The notes under the pieces: model-generated
Told to the model about the DNA's origin: nothing
Database searches by the model: none
What the model saw: the letters and a program-made list of their open reading frames with translations, nothing else
Origin: Demequina sp. NBRC 110051
Lineage (GTDB): Bacteria > Actinomycetota > Actinomycetes > Actinomycetales > Demequinaceae
NCBI RefSeq assembly: GCF_002090055.1
Contig: NZ_BBRH01000006.1
Coordinates: 62,001-126,000, forward strand
DNA: 64,000 nucleotides
Reading direction: 5' to 3'
Translations under genes and position numbers: made by a program
In this document: positions 34,114-43,491 of the stretch, piece by piece
Layout of the letters: every line of letters begins with the position of its first letter
Numbering within the stretch: position 1 is the stretch's first letter

Positions 34114-34848
34114 TTAGTGTGCGAACAGTTCGGTCAGGAACCGGTCGGTCGCCGCGTGCGCGCGGGCGGCGCTCACGGGGTGGTAGTCGATGACGTCCTT
34201 GTGGGGCGAGTGGGCCGCGCCGGGGCTCGTGAACGCGTGCACCGTGTCGGCATACACGTCCATCTCCCAGTACAGGCCCTGGGCGCTCAGCTCCTGGGTG
34301 AGGGCGTCGCGCTCGGCGGGGGTGGCCATGGGGTCGTTGGCGCCGGTGGCGATGAGCACCTTGGCGTGGCTGGTGTGGTCCTCCCAGCCGGGGGCGAGGA
34401 GGTCGAGCCCTGCGTGGATGGCGATGGCGCCGGCGAGGTCGCCGCCGGTGCGCAGGTACTCGAGCACGCCCGATCCGCCCACGCAGTAGCCCACGGCGGC
34501 GACGCGTGCGCCGTCGACCTCGCTTTGCGCGGCTGCGGTGGCGTGCGCGGCGCGGATGCGCCCCATCCAGTGGGTGCGATCGTGCTGCGTGGCGCCGATG
34601 AGGGGGCCGATTTCGTCCTCGGACTGCGGCTGGGTGCGCTCACCCCACACGTCGGCGGCGAACACGGCGATGCCGTGACGCTCGGCGAGCTCGCGCGCGC
34701 GGTCCTGGACGGCGGGGGTGAGGCCAAAGGCGTCGTGGATGATCAGGAGCGTGGGCGCGTCGGTGGCGCCGGCGGGGGCGACGAGGAAGCCGCGCATCGA
34801 GGTGTCCTCGTATGCATAGTCGACGTCGCGCTCGATAGATGCGCTCAT
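34114..34848 (-). CDS. Dienelactone hydrolase family protein (Cys nucleophile)
   Basis: 244 residues. Canonical dienelactone hydrolase layout: LIIHDAFGLTPAVQDRA, nucleophile Cys in VGYCVGGSG, acid in GANDPMATP, and His in DTVHAFTSPG. The true Cys elbow distinguishes it from the Ser-type relative at 14421. It probably opens a lactone or ester formed during ring degradation. AAGGAGA lies 9 bases before ATG 34848. It is the first gene of operon A, downstream of a 184-base leader containing a strong palindrome. Confidence 0.87.
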   Translation of the reverse strand: MSASIERDVDYAYEDTSMRGFLVAPAGATDAPTLLIIHDAFGLTPAVQDRARELAERHGIAVFAADVWGERTQPQSEDEIGPLIGATQHDRTHWMGRIRAAHATAAAQSEVDGARVAAVGYCVGGSGVLEYLRTGGDLAGAIAIHAGLDLLAPGWEDHTSHAKVLIATGANDPMATPAERDALTQELSAQGLYWEMDVYADTVHAFTSPGAAHSPHKDVIDYHPVSAARAHAATDRFLTELFAH

Positions 34849-34979
34849 GCCTCGCCATCTCCTTCGATCGGGACGGCTGCCCAGTCCCGACGAGGACTCT
34901 CGGGGCGAGCGACCTTGCTCGTCCCGGGGCGTCCGGCGGTCGGGGACAGACCAGCCGTGAAGCGTGACGCGAGCCTACG

Positions 34980-34999
34980 TGAAATCGTGTGCGATTTCA
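34980..34999. promoter_or_regulatory. 20-base operator upstream of operon A
   Basis: TGAAATCG-TGTG-CGATTTCA is a perfect 8-bp inverted repeat. On the minus strand it contains ATCGCACACGATTTC, which differs at one base from ATCGCATACGATTTC at 47690-47704. It lies 132 bases upstream of the operon A start. Between them (34849-34979) are two short imperfect hairpins and no gene. Confidence 0.7.
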
Positions 35000-35032
35000 A
35001 GTGTGATGAGGTCGGTGAGGGGGTCATGGCGA

Positions 35033-36277
35033 TTAACGCTCCTGCTCGATGGCGAGATCGGGGGAGGCCGGCGCCTGGGCCGCGGCCGCACGGCGAAGGG
35101 CGGGGGCCACGAGCATAAGCGCGAGCAGCGCGGCGGTCGCGGCGGCCACGGCGATGGCTGTGGTCATGGAGGCGGCGCTCACGTGCGCGCGCGAGAACAG
35201 CGGCACCAGGAGGGGGCCGGGGATCGTTCCCGCGACCCCGAGCAGGCTCGCGGCGGTCGCCGCGCGCGGGGCGTGGGCGCCGAGCGCGAGGGAGGGGCCC
35301 GTGGCCAGCATGGTCGCGAGGCACGCCTGGCATAGGGCGAGGGCGGCCACGATGAGGGGGAGGCCGATTCCCACCCGTGTGACGAGGGCGAGCGTCACCG
35401 CCACGCCGGCCCACACGCAGACCGCCGCCACGAAGAGCCGGCCGGGGCCGGTGTGGGTCACGGCCACGCGGGTGGCCTGGGCGCCCGCGAGGCCCGCCGC
35501 GGCGATGGTGGCGAACGCGATGGAGAACTGGGTCTCGCTCGCGCCCAGGTCGGTCTGGAAGGCGAAGGTCGACATATTGAGGTACGCGAAGAGGCCCACC
35601 GATGCGGCCGCGATGACCAGCAGCACGGAGCGAAACACCGGGTCGGTCGCGAGCGCCCGCGCGGCGTGGGCGGGGTGTTCGCGGCGGGCCGCACCAGTGG
35701 AGGCCTCGGGCACTCCCACCACCAGCACGGCGGCGACGATGGCGACGCCGATGGCGGTGAGGACCCAGAAGATCCCGCGCCAGTCCATGATCCGTGCGAG
35801 CTGGCCGCCCACCACGGGTGCGACCACGGGGGCCAGGGTGGTGATGGACGCGAGCAGGGCGAGCAGCCGGGCGAGCGCGGCGCCGCTCGCAAGGTCGCGC
35901 GCGATCGCCATGGCGATGACCACGCCGCCCGCGCCGCACAGGCCCTGGAGGGTGCGTGCCACGATGAGCGCGCCGGCCGTGGGGGCGAGGGCGCACGCGG
36001 CGGACATCGCCACGTACCCGCAGGTCGCCGCGAGCAGGGGTCCGCGCCTGCCGTAGCGGTCGCTCACCGGTCCGTAGACCAGCTGGCCCAGACCCAGGGC
36101 CACGAAACACACCGACATGGTCAGCTGCGCCGTCTGCTCGGAGACCTCCAGATCCTGGGCCAGGCGGGGCAGGCTCGGCAGGTACAGGTCCATGGACAGC
36201 GGGCCGAACATCGACAGGGTCGCCAGCAGGGCGACCAGCGCCGGACGCGGGGATCCTCCGCCCGCCCCTGTGTTCAC
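35033..36277 (-). CDS. MFS drug-resistance-type transporter (Bcr/CflA)
   Basis: 414 residues, 12 membrane segments. The GTG start at 36277 overlaps the stop of the ATPase gene (GTGA), fixing the start. Motifs: LPSLPRLAQDLEVSEQTAQLTMSVCFVALGLGQLVYGPVSDRYGRR near the N-terminus and RTLQGLCGAGGVVIAMAIARDL, as in Bcr/CflA exporters. It is the last gene of operon B, after a complete ABC importer, so it may export a toxic intermediate or overflow product of the same pathway (inference). Confidence 0.85.
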   Translation of the reverse strand: MNTGAGGGSPRPALVALLATLSMFGPLSMDLYLPSLPRLAQDLEVSEQTAQLTMSVCFVALGLGQLVYGPVSDRYGRRGPLLAATCGYVAMSAACALAPTAGALIVARTLQGLCGAGGVVIAMAIARDLASGAALARLLALLASITTLAPVVAPVVGGQLARIMDWRGIFWVLTAIGVAIVAAVLVVGVPEASTGAARREHPAHAARALATDPVFRSVLLVIAAASVGLFAYLNMSTFAFQTDLGASETQFSIAFATIAAAGLAGAQATRVAVTHTGPGRLFVAAVCVWAGVAVTLALVTRVGIGLPLIVAALALCQACLATMLATGPSLALGAHAPRAATAASLLGVAGTIPGPLLVPLFSRAHVSAASMTTAIAVAAATAALLALMLVAPALRRAAAAQAPASPDLAIEQER

Positions 36278-37320
36278 GCGAGCAGGCCGCGCTCGCGGAT
36301 GTCCTCCGCGAGGAAGCATGCCGCGGCGCTGTCGCCCACGGGCGCGAGCGTGGGCTCGGCGGTCGCGCAGCGGTCCACGGCGAACGGGCAGCGGTGCGCG
36401 AAGCGGCAGCCGTGGTCGGGGCGCGGCGCGCCAGAGCCGGCGTTGCCGGCCTCGAGCCGCAGTTCGCGGCGGGCGCGCTGCTGGTCGGGGTCGGGCACGG
36501 GCGCGGACGCGAGCAGGGCCCGCGTGTAGGGGTGGGCGGGGGACTCGGCCACCACGTGAGCGGGGCCTCGCTCGACCACGGCGCCCGCGTACAGGACCAC
36601 CATCTCGTCGCACAGGTGGCGCACCACCGTGAGGTCGTGAGAGATGAACAGGTACGACAGCCCGCGCCGCTCGCGCAGGTCCAGCAGCACGTTGAGGATC
36701 TGGGCCTGGATGGACAGGTCCAGCGCGCTCGTGGGCTCGTCGCACACGATGAACTCGGGGTTCATGACGAGCGCGCGGGCGATGGCCAGGCGTTGGCGCT
36801 GCCCGCCCGAGAACTGGGCGGGGTAGCGCTCGGCGCACGAGGCGGGCATGCCCACGTCGTCGAGCGCACGCAGCAGCCGCTCCTCGATCTCTTGCTTGCC
36901 CAGCTTGAGGTTATGGCGCAGCGCCTCGGTGACGGTGTCGCCCACCGTGACGGCGGGGTTCATCGAGCCGAAGGGGTCCTGAAAGACCGCCTGCATGCGC
37001 CGCGCGTGGAGGCGGCGCTCGGAACGGCTCGCGTGGGTGATGTCCGTGCCCGCATAGGTCACGGTGCCCGAGGTGACCGGCGTGAGGCCCAGGATGGCGG
37101 AGCCGATGGTGGACTTGCCGCTGCCGGACTCCCCGACCAGGCCGATGGATCGGCCCCGCGGGACGTCGAGGCTCACGCCGCGGACGGCGTCGACGGGGGT
37201 GGAACGGCGGCCGGGGCGGCGGTACTGGACGTGCAGGTCGCGCACGCTCAGCAGCGGTGCGGAGGGGTCGCCCTGCGGCGCCTGGGGGCGGGATGCGGGC
37301 GCGTGGTCGGGGGCGATCAC
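36274..37320 (-). CDS. Opp/Dpp-type ABC transporter ATPase (second ATPase), system 1
   Basis: 348 residues. GTG 37320 is preceded by AGGAGGTGA and overlaps the previous stop (GTGA). Walker A GESGSGKS, signature FSGGQRQRLAIARALV, Walker B VCDEPTSALD and switch His in LFISHDLTVVRH are intact. The C-terminal Cys cluster (CRFAHRCPF ... RCATAEP ... ACF) is the oligopeptide/dipeptide transporter C-terminal extension. It pairs with the fused permease-ATPase to energise import of the ligand carried by the lipoprotein at 40273. Confidence 0.92.
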   Translation of the reverse strand: MIAPDHAPASRPQAPQGDPSAPLLSVRDLHVQYRRPGRRSTPVDAVRGVSLDVPRGRSIGLVGESGSGKSTIGSAILGLTPVTSGTVTYAGTDITHASRSERRLHARRMQAVFQDPFGSMNPAVTVGDTVTEALRHNLKLGKQEIEERLLRALDDVGMPASCAERYPAQFSGGQRQRLAIARALVMNPEFIVCDEPTSALDLSIQAQILNVLLDLRERRGLSYLFISHDLTVVRHLCDEMVVLYAGAVVERGPAHVVAESPAHPYTRALLASAPVPDPDQQRARRELRLEAGNAGSGAPRPDHGCRFAHRCPFAVDRCATAEPTLAPVGDSAAACFLAEDIRERGLLA

Positions 37321-39272
37321 AGCGTCACCTCCTGTCGGGTCAAGGGGTGGTGGCAGCGCACCGCGCGGCTGGAGTCGGAGCCGTCGGCGAGCGCGATGGC
37401 TCCCGTGCGGCAGTCGTCCTTGACGAATGGGCAGCGGCTTTGGAAGTGGCAGCCCTGCGGCCACTGCGGCGGAGGCGGCACCGCCCCGTCGAGGGCGGGC
37501 AGCGGAGCGCCCGGGCGGGCCTGGTGCGGGTCGCACGCGAGCAGCGCGGCCGTGTAGGGGTGCTCGGGTCCGTGCACCAGTGCGCGCAGGTCGGCGGTCT
37601 CGACCACCTGCCCGGCGTACATCACGGCGGCCCTGTCGCACAGGTCGGCGAGGACTCCCCAGTTGTGGGTGATGAGTAGCACGCCCAGCCCGTCGGCCTG
37701 CAGGTCACGCAGCAGGGCGAGGATGTCCGCCTGCACGGTGACGTCGAGAGCGGTGGTGGGCTCGTCGGCGATCACCAGGACGGGGTCGGCGGCGAGGGCA
37801 GCGGCGATGCCCACGCGCTGGGCCATGCCGCCGGACAGCTGGTGCGGGTAGCTCTTGGCGACCCGCTCGACGTCGGGCAGCTTGACCTTCTCCAGCAGCG
37901 TCAGGGCGTGCTGCCAGGCGGCGCGGCGCGACATGGGGCGGTGCGAGCGCACGGCCTCGGCCACCTGCCAGCCGACGGTGAAGGACGGGTCGAGGCTCGA
38001 GATGGGGTCCTGCGAGATCCAGCCGATGCGGCCGCCGCGCAGGCGTCGTAGCGCCGCCTTGTTCATGGTTGCGACGTCGGTGCCTTCGACGGTGACGGAG
38101 CCCGACGTGATGCGGCCGCCCGCGGGTAGCAGGCCCAGAATGGACAGCGCCGTCATGGTCTTGCCCGAGCCGCTCTCGCCCACCAGGCCCATCGCCTCGC
38201 CGGGCTGAATGTCGAACGACACGTCGCGGATGATGTCGGTGGGGACGCCGTCGATCGGCAGCGTCACGGTCAGCGAGCGCACGGACAGCAGCGCGTGAGG
38301 ATCCGCGGCGGCCGATGCGCGGGCTGCGCCAGCGTTGTCGGCGCCGCCCGCGACCGGGGTCGCCTCGGCGGTCGCGCTCGCACCCGCGTTCGCCTTCGCG
38401 CCGCCGCGCGGCGCGCGCACCTTGGCGGCCGGCGGCGTGTAGCGCTCGGCGAGGGTGTCGCGCACGCCGTCGGCGAGCAGGTTCACCGACATGATGAACG
38501 TGATGATGATGGCGCCCGAGGGAATGAGCAGCCACGGGTGGATACCCAGGTTGCGCGAGGCCTCAGCGACCAGGCTGCCCCACGAGGCGTTCTGGGTGCC
38601 GAGCCCCAGGAAGCCCAGGCCCGTCTCCATGAGCACCGCGCCGGCGGTGAACACCGAGGCCTGCACCAGGATGGTGCCGGACACCCGCGGGAGCACGTGG
38701 CGCAGCACGATGACCCGGTCACGAATGCCGGAGGCGACCGCGGCCTTGACGTACAGCTCGTTGCGGATGCCCAGGGTGGCCGAGCGCACCACGCGGGCGA
38801 GGCCAGGGGCGCCCAGCAGGCCGAACACGGCCATCGCGGCAAACTCGTTGCCGGGGAAGATCGCGAGGACCACCAGCAGCACGATCATGACGGGGACCGC
38901 GAAGACCAGGTCCGCGGTCTTGAGGACCACCTGGTCAAAGCGGCCGCCGCGGTAGCCGGCGAGCATGCCGGCGGGCACGCCCGCGAGGATGAAGGTGGCG
39001 CCGGCGATGAGCGCCGCGATGAGGGTGACGCGGCCGCCGTACATCATCCGGCTGAGCACGTCGCGGCCCAGTTCGCCGGTGCCGAGCCAGTGAGCGGAGC
39101 TGGGGCCCTGCAGCGCCGCGGTGAGGTCCTGCGCGTCGGGCTCGTAGGGCGCGAGCACGCCGGCGAACACCGTCGCGATCACGATGATGGCGAGGACGAT
39201 GAGCGACGCGGCCGACATCGGCTTGGACAGCAGCGAGCGGAGGAAGCCGCGGGAGGAGGCGGTGGTGGTCAT
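37317..39272 (-). CDS. Fused ABC permease-ATPase (DppC-DppD type), system 1
   Basis: 651 residues in one frame. Residues 1-290 form the DppC-like permease with six membrane segments, the [21 protein letters not shown] motif and an EAA-type loop. A 45-residue Ala/Gly-rich linker follows. Residues from about 340 form an ATPase: Walker A GESGSGKT, signature [16 protein letters not shown], Walker [12 protein letters not shown], and the Cys-containing Opp C-terminus. Start 39272 overlaps the DppB stop (ATGA). Fusions like this occur in actinobacterial dipeptide/nickel-type systems, and the second importer in this window has the same fusion. Confidence 0.92.
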   Translation of the reverse strand: MTTTASSRGFLRSLLSKPMSAASLIVLAIIVIATVFAGVLAPYEPDAQDLTAALQGPSSAHWLGTGELGRDVLSRMMYGGRVTLIAALIAGATFILAGVPAGMLAGYRGGRFDQVVLKTADLVFAVPVMIVLLVVLAIFPGNEFAAMAVFGLLGAPGLARVVRSATLGIRNELYVKAAVASGIRDRVIVLRHVLPRVSGTILVQASVFTAGAVLMETGLGFLGLGTQNASWGSLVAEASRNLGIHPWLLIPSGAIIITFIMSVNLLADGVRDTLAERYTPPAAKVRAPRGGAKANAGASATAEATPVAGGADNAGAARASAAADPHALLSVRSLTVTLPIDGVPTDIIRDVSFDIQPGEAMGLVGESGSGKTMTALSILGLLPAGGRITSGSVTVEGTDVATMNKAALRRLRGGRIGWISQDPISSLDPSFTVGWQVAEAVRSHRPMSRRAAWQHALTLLEKVKLPDVERVAKSYPHQLSGGMAQRVGIAAALAADPVLVIADEPTTALDVTVQADILALLRDLQADGLGVLLITHNWGVLADLCDRAAVMYAGQVVETADLRALVHGPEHPYTAALLACDPHQARPGAPLPALDGAVPPPPQWPQGCHFQSRCPFVKDDCRTGAIALADGSDSSRAVRCHHPLTRQEVTL

Positions 39273-40207
39273 GCGCGTGCCTTCGGGTTGACGAGTGCGT
39301 AGGTGAGCTCGATGGCGAGGTTCACGACCATGACGATCATCGTGAAGACCACGGCGAGGCCCTGGATGGTGGGGATGTCGTGGCTGGACGTCGCGTTGAC
39401 CGCGAGGCCTCCCAGCCCGGGAATGACGAACACGGTCTCGGCGAGCACGGTGCCGCCCAGCAGCACCACGGCGACGATGCCGAGCACTGTGAGGACCGGC
39501 GACGCGGCGTTGCGCAGCGCGTGGCGGAAGATGACGGAGCGCTCGCGCACGCCCCGCGCGCGCAGCACCTTGATGTAGTCCTTGCCCATCTCGGTGAGCA
39601 TGCCGTCGCGGGTCTGCTTGGCGACCGGCGCGGCAGAGGGGATGCCGAGCGCGAGCAGCGGCAGGACGAGCGACTGGAGCCAGCCGGTGACCGACTCGGA
39701 CGGCATGATGTAGCCCGTCGCGGGGAACCATCGCAGCTGCACCGCGAAGACGGTCACGAGCACCAGTGCGAACCAGAATCCGGGGATCGCCATACCGATG
39801 AGTGCGACGACGTCGACCGCCTTGCCCAACCATCCGCCGCGCAGCGCGCTCGTGACGCCGAACGCGACGCCCAGCACCGCGGCGACGATGACGGCGCCGA
39901 CGATGAGCGATGCGGTGATGCCGATCCTCGCCCCGATCTGCTCGGTGACGGGCAGGCCGTTGACGACGGAGACGCCCAGGTCGCCGTGCAGGGCCCCGGT
40001 GAGCCACGTCCAGTAGCGCACCGGCAGCGGCTCGTCGAAGCCCAGTTCCGTGTTGAGGGCGTCGACCTGCTCCTGGGTGGCGTTGATGCCGAGGATGGCG
40101 CGCGCGGCGTTGCCCGGCACCAGGCTCGACAGGACGAACGTGATGACGGAGACGCCGAAGAGCACGGGTAGGGCTGTCAGCAGCCAACGGATGATGATTT
40201 TCGACAT
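39269..40207 (-). CDS. ABC transporter permease (DppB type), system 1
   Basis: 312 residues, six membrane segments. N-terminus RWLLTALPVLFGVSVITFVLSSLVPG and the loop YIKVLRARGVRERSVIFRHALRNAASPVLT are characteristic of DppB/OppB. AAGGA is placed 9 bases before ATG 40207. It follows the binding-protein gene after a 65-base gap that contains a strong hairpin, and overlaps the fused permease-ATPase gene by 4 bases. Confidence 0.92.
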   Translation of the reverse strand: MSKIIIRWLLTALPVLFGVSVITFVLSSLVPGNAARAILGINATQEQVDALNTELGFDEPLPVRYWTWLTGALHGDLGVSVVNGLPVTEQIGARIGITASLIVGAVIVAAVLGVAFGVTSALRGGWLGKAVDVVALIGMAIPGFWFALVLVTVFAVQLRWFPATGYIMPSESVTGWLQSLVLPLLALGIPSAAPVAKQTRDGMLTEMGKDYIKVLRARGVRERSVIFRHALRNAASPVLTVLGIVAVVLLGGTVLAETVFVIPGLGGLAVNATSSHDIPTIQGLAVVFTMIVMVVNLAIELTYALVNPKARA

Positions 40208-40237
40208 CGTCGTCGTTCCTTCCGGAAAGGGGGATGC

Positions 40238-40266
40238 CCGGCGGGCGCCGTTCAGGCGCCCGCCGG
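40238..40266 (-). terminator. 12-bp GC hairpin between binding protein and permease, system 1
   Basis: CCGGCGGGCGCC / GGCGCCCGCCGG, perfect stem with a 5-base loop and no T-tract. The position suggests partial termination or protection of the binding-protein mRNA end, giving more receptor than permease. Confidence 0.6.
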
Positions 40267-40272
40267 ACGGTG

Positions 40273-41898
40273 TTACGAGGCGGGGTACCAGGCGAGCGGG
40301 CTCGCGAACGGCGAACCCGCGCTGGTCTCGACGCCGCCGATGCTGTCGGTGGCGAAGTACATCACCGGCGCCCAGGCCACCGGAGCGAACCACGCGTTCT
40401 CCAGCAGGTAGTCCTCGATCTGCACGTCGAGATCGGCCTGCGTGGCCGGGTCGGCCGATGCCGCCTGGAGCCACAGGTCGTTGAGCTCCTCGGACTCGGT
40501 GCCGAAGCCGTTGAAGAAGTTCGAGCTGGGCAGGAAGAGGTCCAGGCCCTGCTGGTAGATGGGGTTGGCGTCGTAGCCTCCGACGAACGCGCCGAACGAC
40601 TTGTCGGTCGCGCCCTCCGAGTAGGCGGCGATGTCGGTCTTCACGTCCGTGGTGACCGTGATGCCCACCTCGGCCAGCTGGCCCTTGATGGCCTCACCCA
40701 TCTGCTCGAAGCCCGCGAACACGGCGGTCATGACGGGAAGCTCGAAGCCGTCCGCGTAGCCCGCCTCGGCCAGCAACTCACGCGCCTTGTCGGGGTCGTA
40801 GGCGTACAGGTCGGCGTTGGCCTCCGAGTAGCCGTCGGCGCCTTCAATGGCGGTCTGGAACGTCGGGATGCCGTACTCGCCGAGCAGCGCCGTGGTGACG
40901 GTCTCGCGGTCGATCGCGTAGTTGATCGCCTGACGGACGCGGACGTCGCCCAGCGCGGGCACGGTCTCGCCGTCCCTGTCGATGAGGAACAGGCCGGTCA
41001 TGATGCCGGGGTTGGCGATGACCGACAGGCCGCTGGACTGGGCCTGGGCGGCGAGGCTGCCATCTCCCTTGAACATCATGATCTGGTCGGTGGTCGCGGC
41101 GTTGAGCGCAGCCTGCTTGTCGGCGAAGATGCGGATCTCGACGGAGTCCCAGTGCTGCTGCTCGGGGTCGTAGTAGTCGGGGTTCGCCTCGTACACGTAG
41201 TGGTCGCCCGGCACGCTCTCCTCGGGCACGTACACGTACGGGCCCGCACCGTGGGTGTCTGACGCGAGGTCGAGCGCTGCGGGGTCCGCGAGGCCCTGGG
41301 GGCTGATGATCTGGCCGATCGGGTACTGCTGGGTGAGGAGCTTGGGCAGCATCGGGTTGGGCGTCTCGACGGTGATGGCGAAGGTGAGGTCGCCCGTCGC
41401 CTCGAACGTCGCGTCCTCGAGGAAGTGCGCGTGGTTACCCTGAGCGTCGCGAGAGTATTCGAGCGAGGCGACCACGGCATCGGCCGTCACGGGATCGCCG
41501 TCCGAGAACGTCATGCCCTCGCGCAGTGTCACGTCGAGCTCCTTGTTCTCGCCGCCCACGAACTCCCACGACTCGGCCAGACGGGGCTCCACCTCACCCT
41601 GGGGGGTCAGGTAGAACAGCGGGTCATACGCGAGCATCGTGAAGTCGGTGTAGGCGCGGTCGAGCGTGCCGGGGTCGAGCGATGGCGGGGCCTGCTGCTC
41701 GGCGAATACCAGCTCGCCGCCCTGGGTCATCTCGCCGCCGGCAGCGGAGACGTCCGCGGACGCCTCCGGGTCGGCCTGCGAGCCGCATGCCGCGAGTGCG
41801 AGGGCCGCGACGCCCACCGTCGCGGCGAACGCCGGACGCAGGAACGGGCGGGTGGTCGTCGAGGCGCTTGCCTCGCGTGACTTGAGTGTGGGGAACAC
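40273..41898 (-). CDS. ABC substrate-binding lipoprotein, family 5, system 1
   Basis: 541 residues. GTG 41898 follows AAGGAGG. The signal peptide ends in ALAAC; the lipidated Cys is about residue 38. The mature protein follows the peptide/nickel-binding (SBP_bac_5) pattern: EPRLAESWEF, VTLREGMTFSDGDPVTADAV, GAGPYVYVPEE-like middle, VRQAINYAIDRETV and a long hinge region. Family members bind peptides, nickel chelates, opines or sugars. No peptidase accompanies this transporter, and the neighbours are an esterase, reductase and CMD-type protein, so an aromatic or ester conjugate is a reasonable guess. Confidence 0.9.
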   Translation of the reverse strand: MFPTLKSREASASTTTRPFLRPAFAATVGVAALALAACGSQADPEASADVSAAGGEMTQGGELVFAEQQAPPSLDPGTLDRAYTDFTMLAYDPLFYLTPQGEVEPRLAESWEFVGGENKELDVTLREGMTFSDGDPVTADAVVASLEYSRDAQGNHAHFLEDATFEATGDLTFAITVETPNPMLPKLLTQQYPIGQIISPQGLADPAALDLASDTHGAGPYVYVPEESVPGDHYVYEANPDYYDPEQQHWDSVEIRIFADKQAALNAATTDQIMMFKGDGSLAAQAQSSGLSVIANPGIMTGLFLIDRDGETVPALGDVRVRQAINYAIDRETVTTALLGEYGIPTFQTAIEGADGYSEANADLYAYDPDKARELLAEAGYADGFELPVMTAVFAGFEQMGEAIKGQLAEVGITVTTDVKTDIAAYSEGATDKSFGAFVGGYDANPIYQQGLDLFLPSSNFFNGFGTESEELNDLWLQAASADPATQADLDVQIEDYLLENAWFAPVAWAPVMYFATDSIGGVETSAGSPFASPLAWYPAS

Positions 41899-42025
41899 GT
41901 CAGCCTCCTTGCTGAGTGGACAACATCATGATGGGGATCTGGTGCGGCATGTGACCGAAGGGACGATTTCCCTCCTGACGGGCCCTCCGGCGCCGCGGTG
42001 GTGGGGGGGTGAGCAGGCCGGGGGT

Positions 42026-42583
42026 TTAGGGCCTGACGGGTGGGGTGTCGGGGAAGGGCCAGGGGGTGGATTCCTCCATGCCCGCCTGGAAGGTGTTGAG
42101 GGCCCAGGCGCTCATCGAGAAGCTGCCAAAGCAGCCGATGAGGTCCATCAGCCCCTCGTCGCCCAAGACCTCGCGGGCCTCGGCAAACAGCGCGTCGGGG
42201 ACGGCGTGGGTGACCAGGAGGGCCTGCGAGAAGCGCCAGGCGACGTCCTCGTCGGCCGCGTCGAAGCCGGGCTCGTCGCCACGCGCGAGGCGGTCGAGCG
42301 CCTCCCGGGGCACGCCCGCCTCGATCGCGTCGTCGTAGTGGGCCCACCAGGCGAACGGGGAGCGCCAGTGGCGGCCGACGAGGAGCACGCTGAGTTCACG
42401 CACCCGCTTCGAGAGCTTCGACTCGTGGCGGCAATAGGCGCCGAGCGGCTCGACGTGCGCCGCGAGACCGAGGCTCTGGGCCCACAGCCAAAACGGCGGC
42501 GGGGGAACGACGTCGGCGCCAAGTACCTGGGCCGCGAGGTCGACGGCCTCGGGGCTGAGCTCGGTGATGGACAGGTCTCTCAT
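42026..42583 (-). CDS. Carboxymuconolactone decarboxylase/AhpD-like protein
   Basis: 185 residues, all-helical CMD fold. The core SKRVRELSVLLVGRHWRSPFAWWAHYDDAIEAGVPREALDRLARG matches the family. The CxxC redox pair of AhpD peroxidases is absent, so it is closer to 4-carboxymuconolactone decarboxylase-like proteins. The start at 42583 overlaps the aldo/keto reductase stop (ATGA). Between its stop and the binding-protein start (41899-42025) lies a 127-base gap with a CATCATGATG palindrome (41924-41933). Confidence 0.82.
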   Translation of the reverse strand: MRDLSITELSPEAVDLAAQVLGADVVPPPPFWLWAQSLGLAAHVEPLGAYCRHESKLSKRVRELSVLLVGRHWRSPFAWWAHYDDAIEAGVPREALDRLARGDEPGFDAADEDVAWRFSQALLVTHAVPDALFAEAREVLGDEGLMDLIGCFGSFSMSAWALNTFQAGMEESTPWPFPDTPPVRP

Positions 42584-43491
42584 CGTGCAACTCCTTCGCG
42601 TGACTCGACCAGGGCATCCCAGACGAGCGGGTGATGTGACAGTTCGACGGCGTCGAGGGCGTCGCGCCAGTGGGCGTCGCTGGTGGTGCCGATGGACGCC
42701 CACGTGCGGCCGTGGTGCAGCAGCCACGCAAGCGCCACGACGGCGGGGCGCGTGCCGATGGCGGTGGCGACGGTGCGGACCGCCTCACGGCGCCGGCGCG
42801 AGACCGCGGTGTCGTACGGGTCGTCCGCGCGCTCGTCGTTCTCGTCCCTGCCGAAGAACCCTCCGGCGTTCGCGGACCAGCTGAGCAGCGGCAGGCGGTG
42901 CGCGGCCACCGTGTCGAGGATCTCGGGCCTCGCCGCGAGTGCCCCGCCCGGCATGAGCGAGGCCTCGGGCTCAGCGAGGCTGCGGTGGTAGCTCGCGAGC
43001 AGCACGTGACCGCGAGCGTGCATCTGCTCGGCCAGTGCCGCCAGGCGGCCGGCCTCCCAGCTCGAGGCGCCCACGCTCATGGCCATGCCGTCGTCGAGCA
43101 GCTCGGCGAGGGTGTCGGCGATCTCCTCGACGGGCCGCTCGGGATCGTCGCAGTGCAGCATCAGTACGGTCAGGGCTTCCACGCCGAGCGAATCGAGCGC
43201 GCCTTCGGCGTCGCGGCGAAGGTTCTCGCGCGACAGGGGGATGTCCACGCCGCGCTCGCCGTGGCCCAGCTTCATGACGACGTCCACGGCGCCGGGGGCT
43301 CCGGCCAGGTAACGCCCGAGCGCCTCCATGCCGCGACCGCCCGCGTACGTGTACCCGGTCTCCACGCACCGGCCGCCCGCGGCGGCGAACGCCTCGATGC
43401 GGCGCGCGGTGTCCGCGGCCGGCTCGACGCCGAACGGGCCGCCCAGTACCAGGGGAAGCGACCCCAGCAGGGTCGTGGGGTCGGTGGTCAC
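42580..43491 (-). CDS. Aldo/keto reductase family protein
   Basis: 303 residues, TIM barrel. The tetrad is recognisable: Tyr in ETGYTYAGG, Lys in VVMKLGHG and His in VLMLHCDDP, but the usual Asp (DTAxxY) is Glu here (VETGYTY). C-terminal cofactor segment ALAWLLHHGRTWASIGTTSDAHWRDAL. It would reduce a ketone or aldehyde with NADPH, or oxidise an alcohol. The GTG start overlaps the esterase stop (GTGA) and its stop overlaps the next start, so three genes are translationally coupled. Confidence 0.83.
   Translation of the reverse strand: MTTDPTTLLGSLPLVLGGPFGVEPAADTARRIEAFAAAGGRCVETGYTYAGGRGMEALGRYLAGAPGAVDVVMKLGHGERGVDIPLSRENLRRDAEGALDSLGVEALTVLMLHCDDPERPVEEIADTLAELLDDGMAMSVGASSWEAGRLAALAEQMHARGHVLLASYHRSLAEPEASLMPGGALAARPEILDTVAAHRLPLLSWSANAGGFFGRDENDERADDPYDTAVSRRRREAVRTVATAIGTRPAVVALAWLLHHGRTWASIGTTSDAHWRDALDAVELSHHPLVWDALVESREGVAR

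Noticed and set aside
32769-34193. 474-residue plus-strand ORF over the monooxygenase
   Set aside because: Val/His/Asp-rich shadow; FAD motifs are on the minus strand.
36277-36838. N-terminal extension of the Bcr/CflA carrier
   Set aside because: It overlaps the ATPase gene; GTG 36277 overlaps the upstream stop as in the rest of the operon.
39272-40187. Reading the upstream 300 codons as part of the fused permease-ATPase
   Set aside because: That stretch is an out-of-frame shadow of DppB; the fusion begins at ATG 39272.
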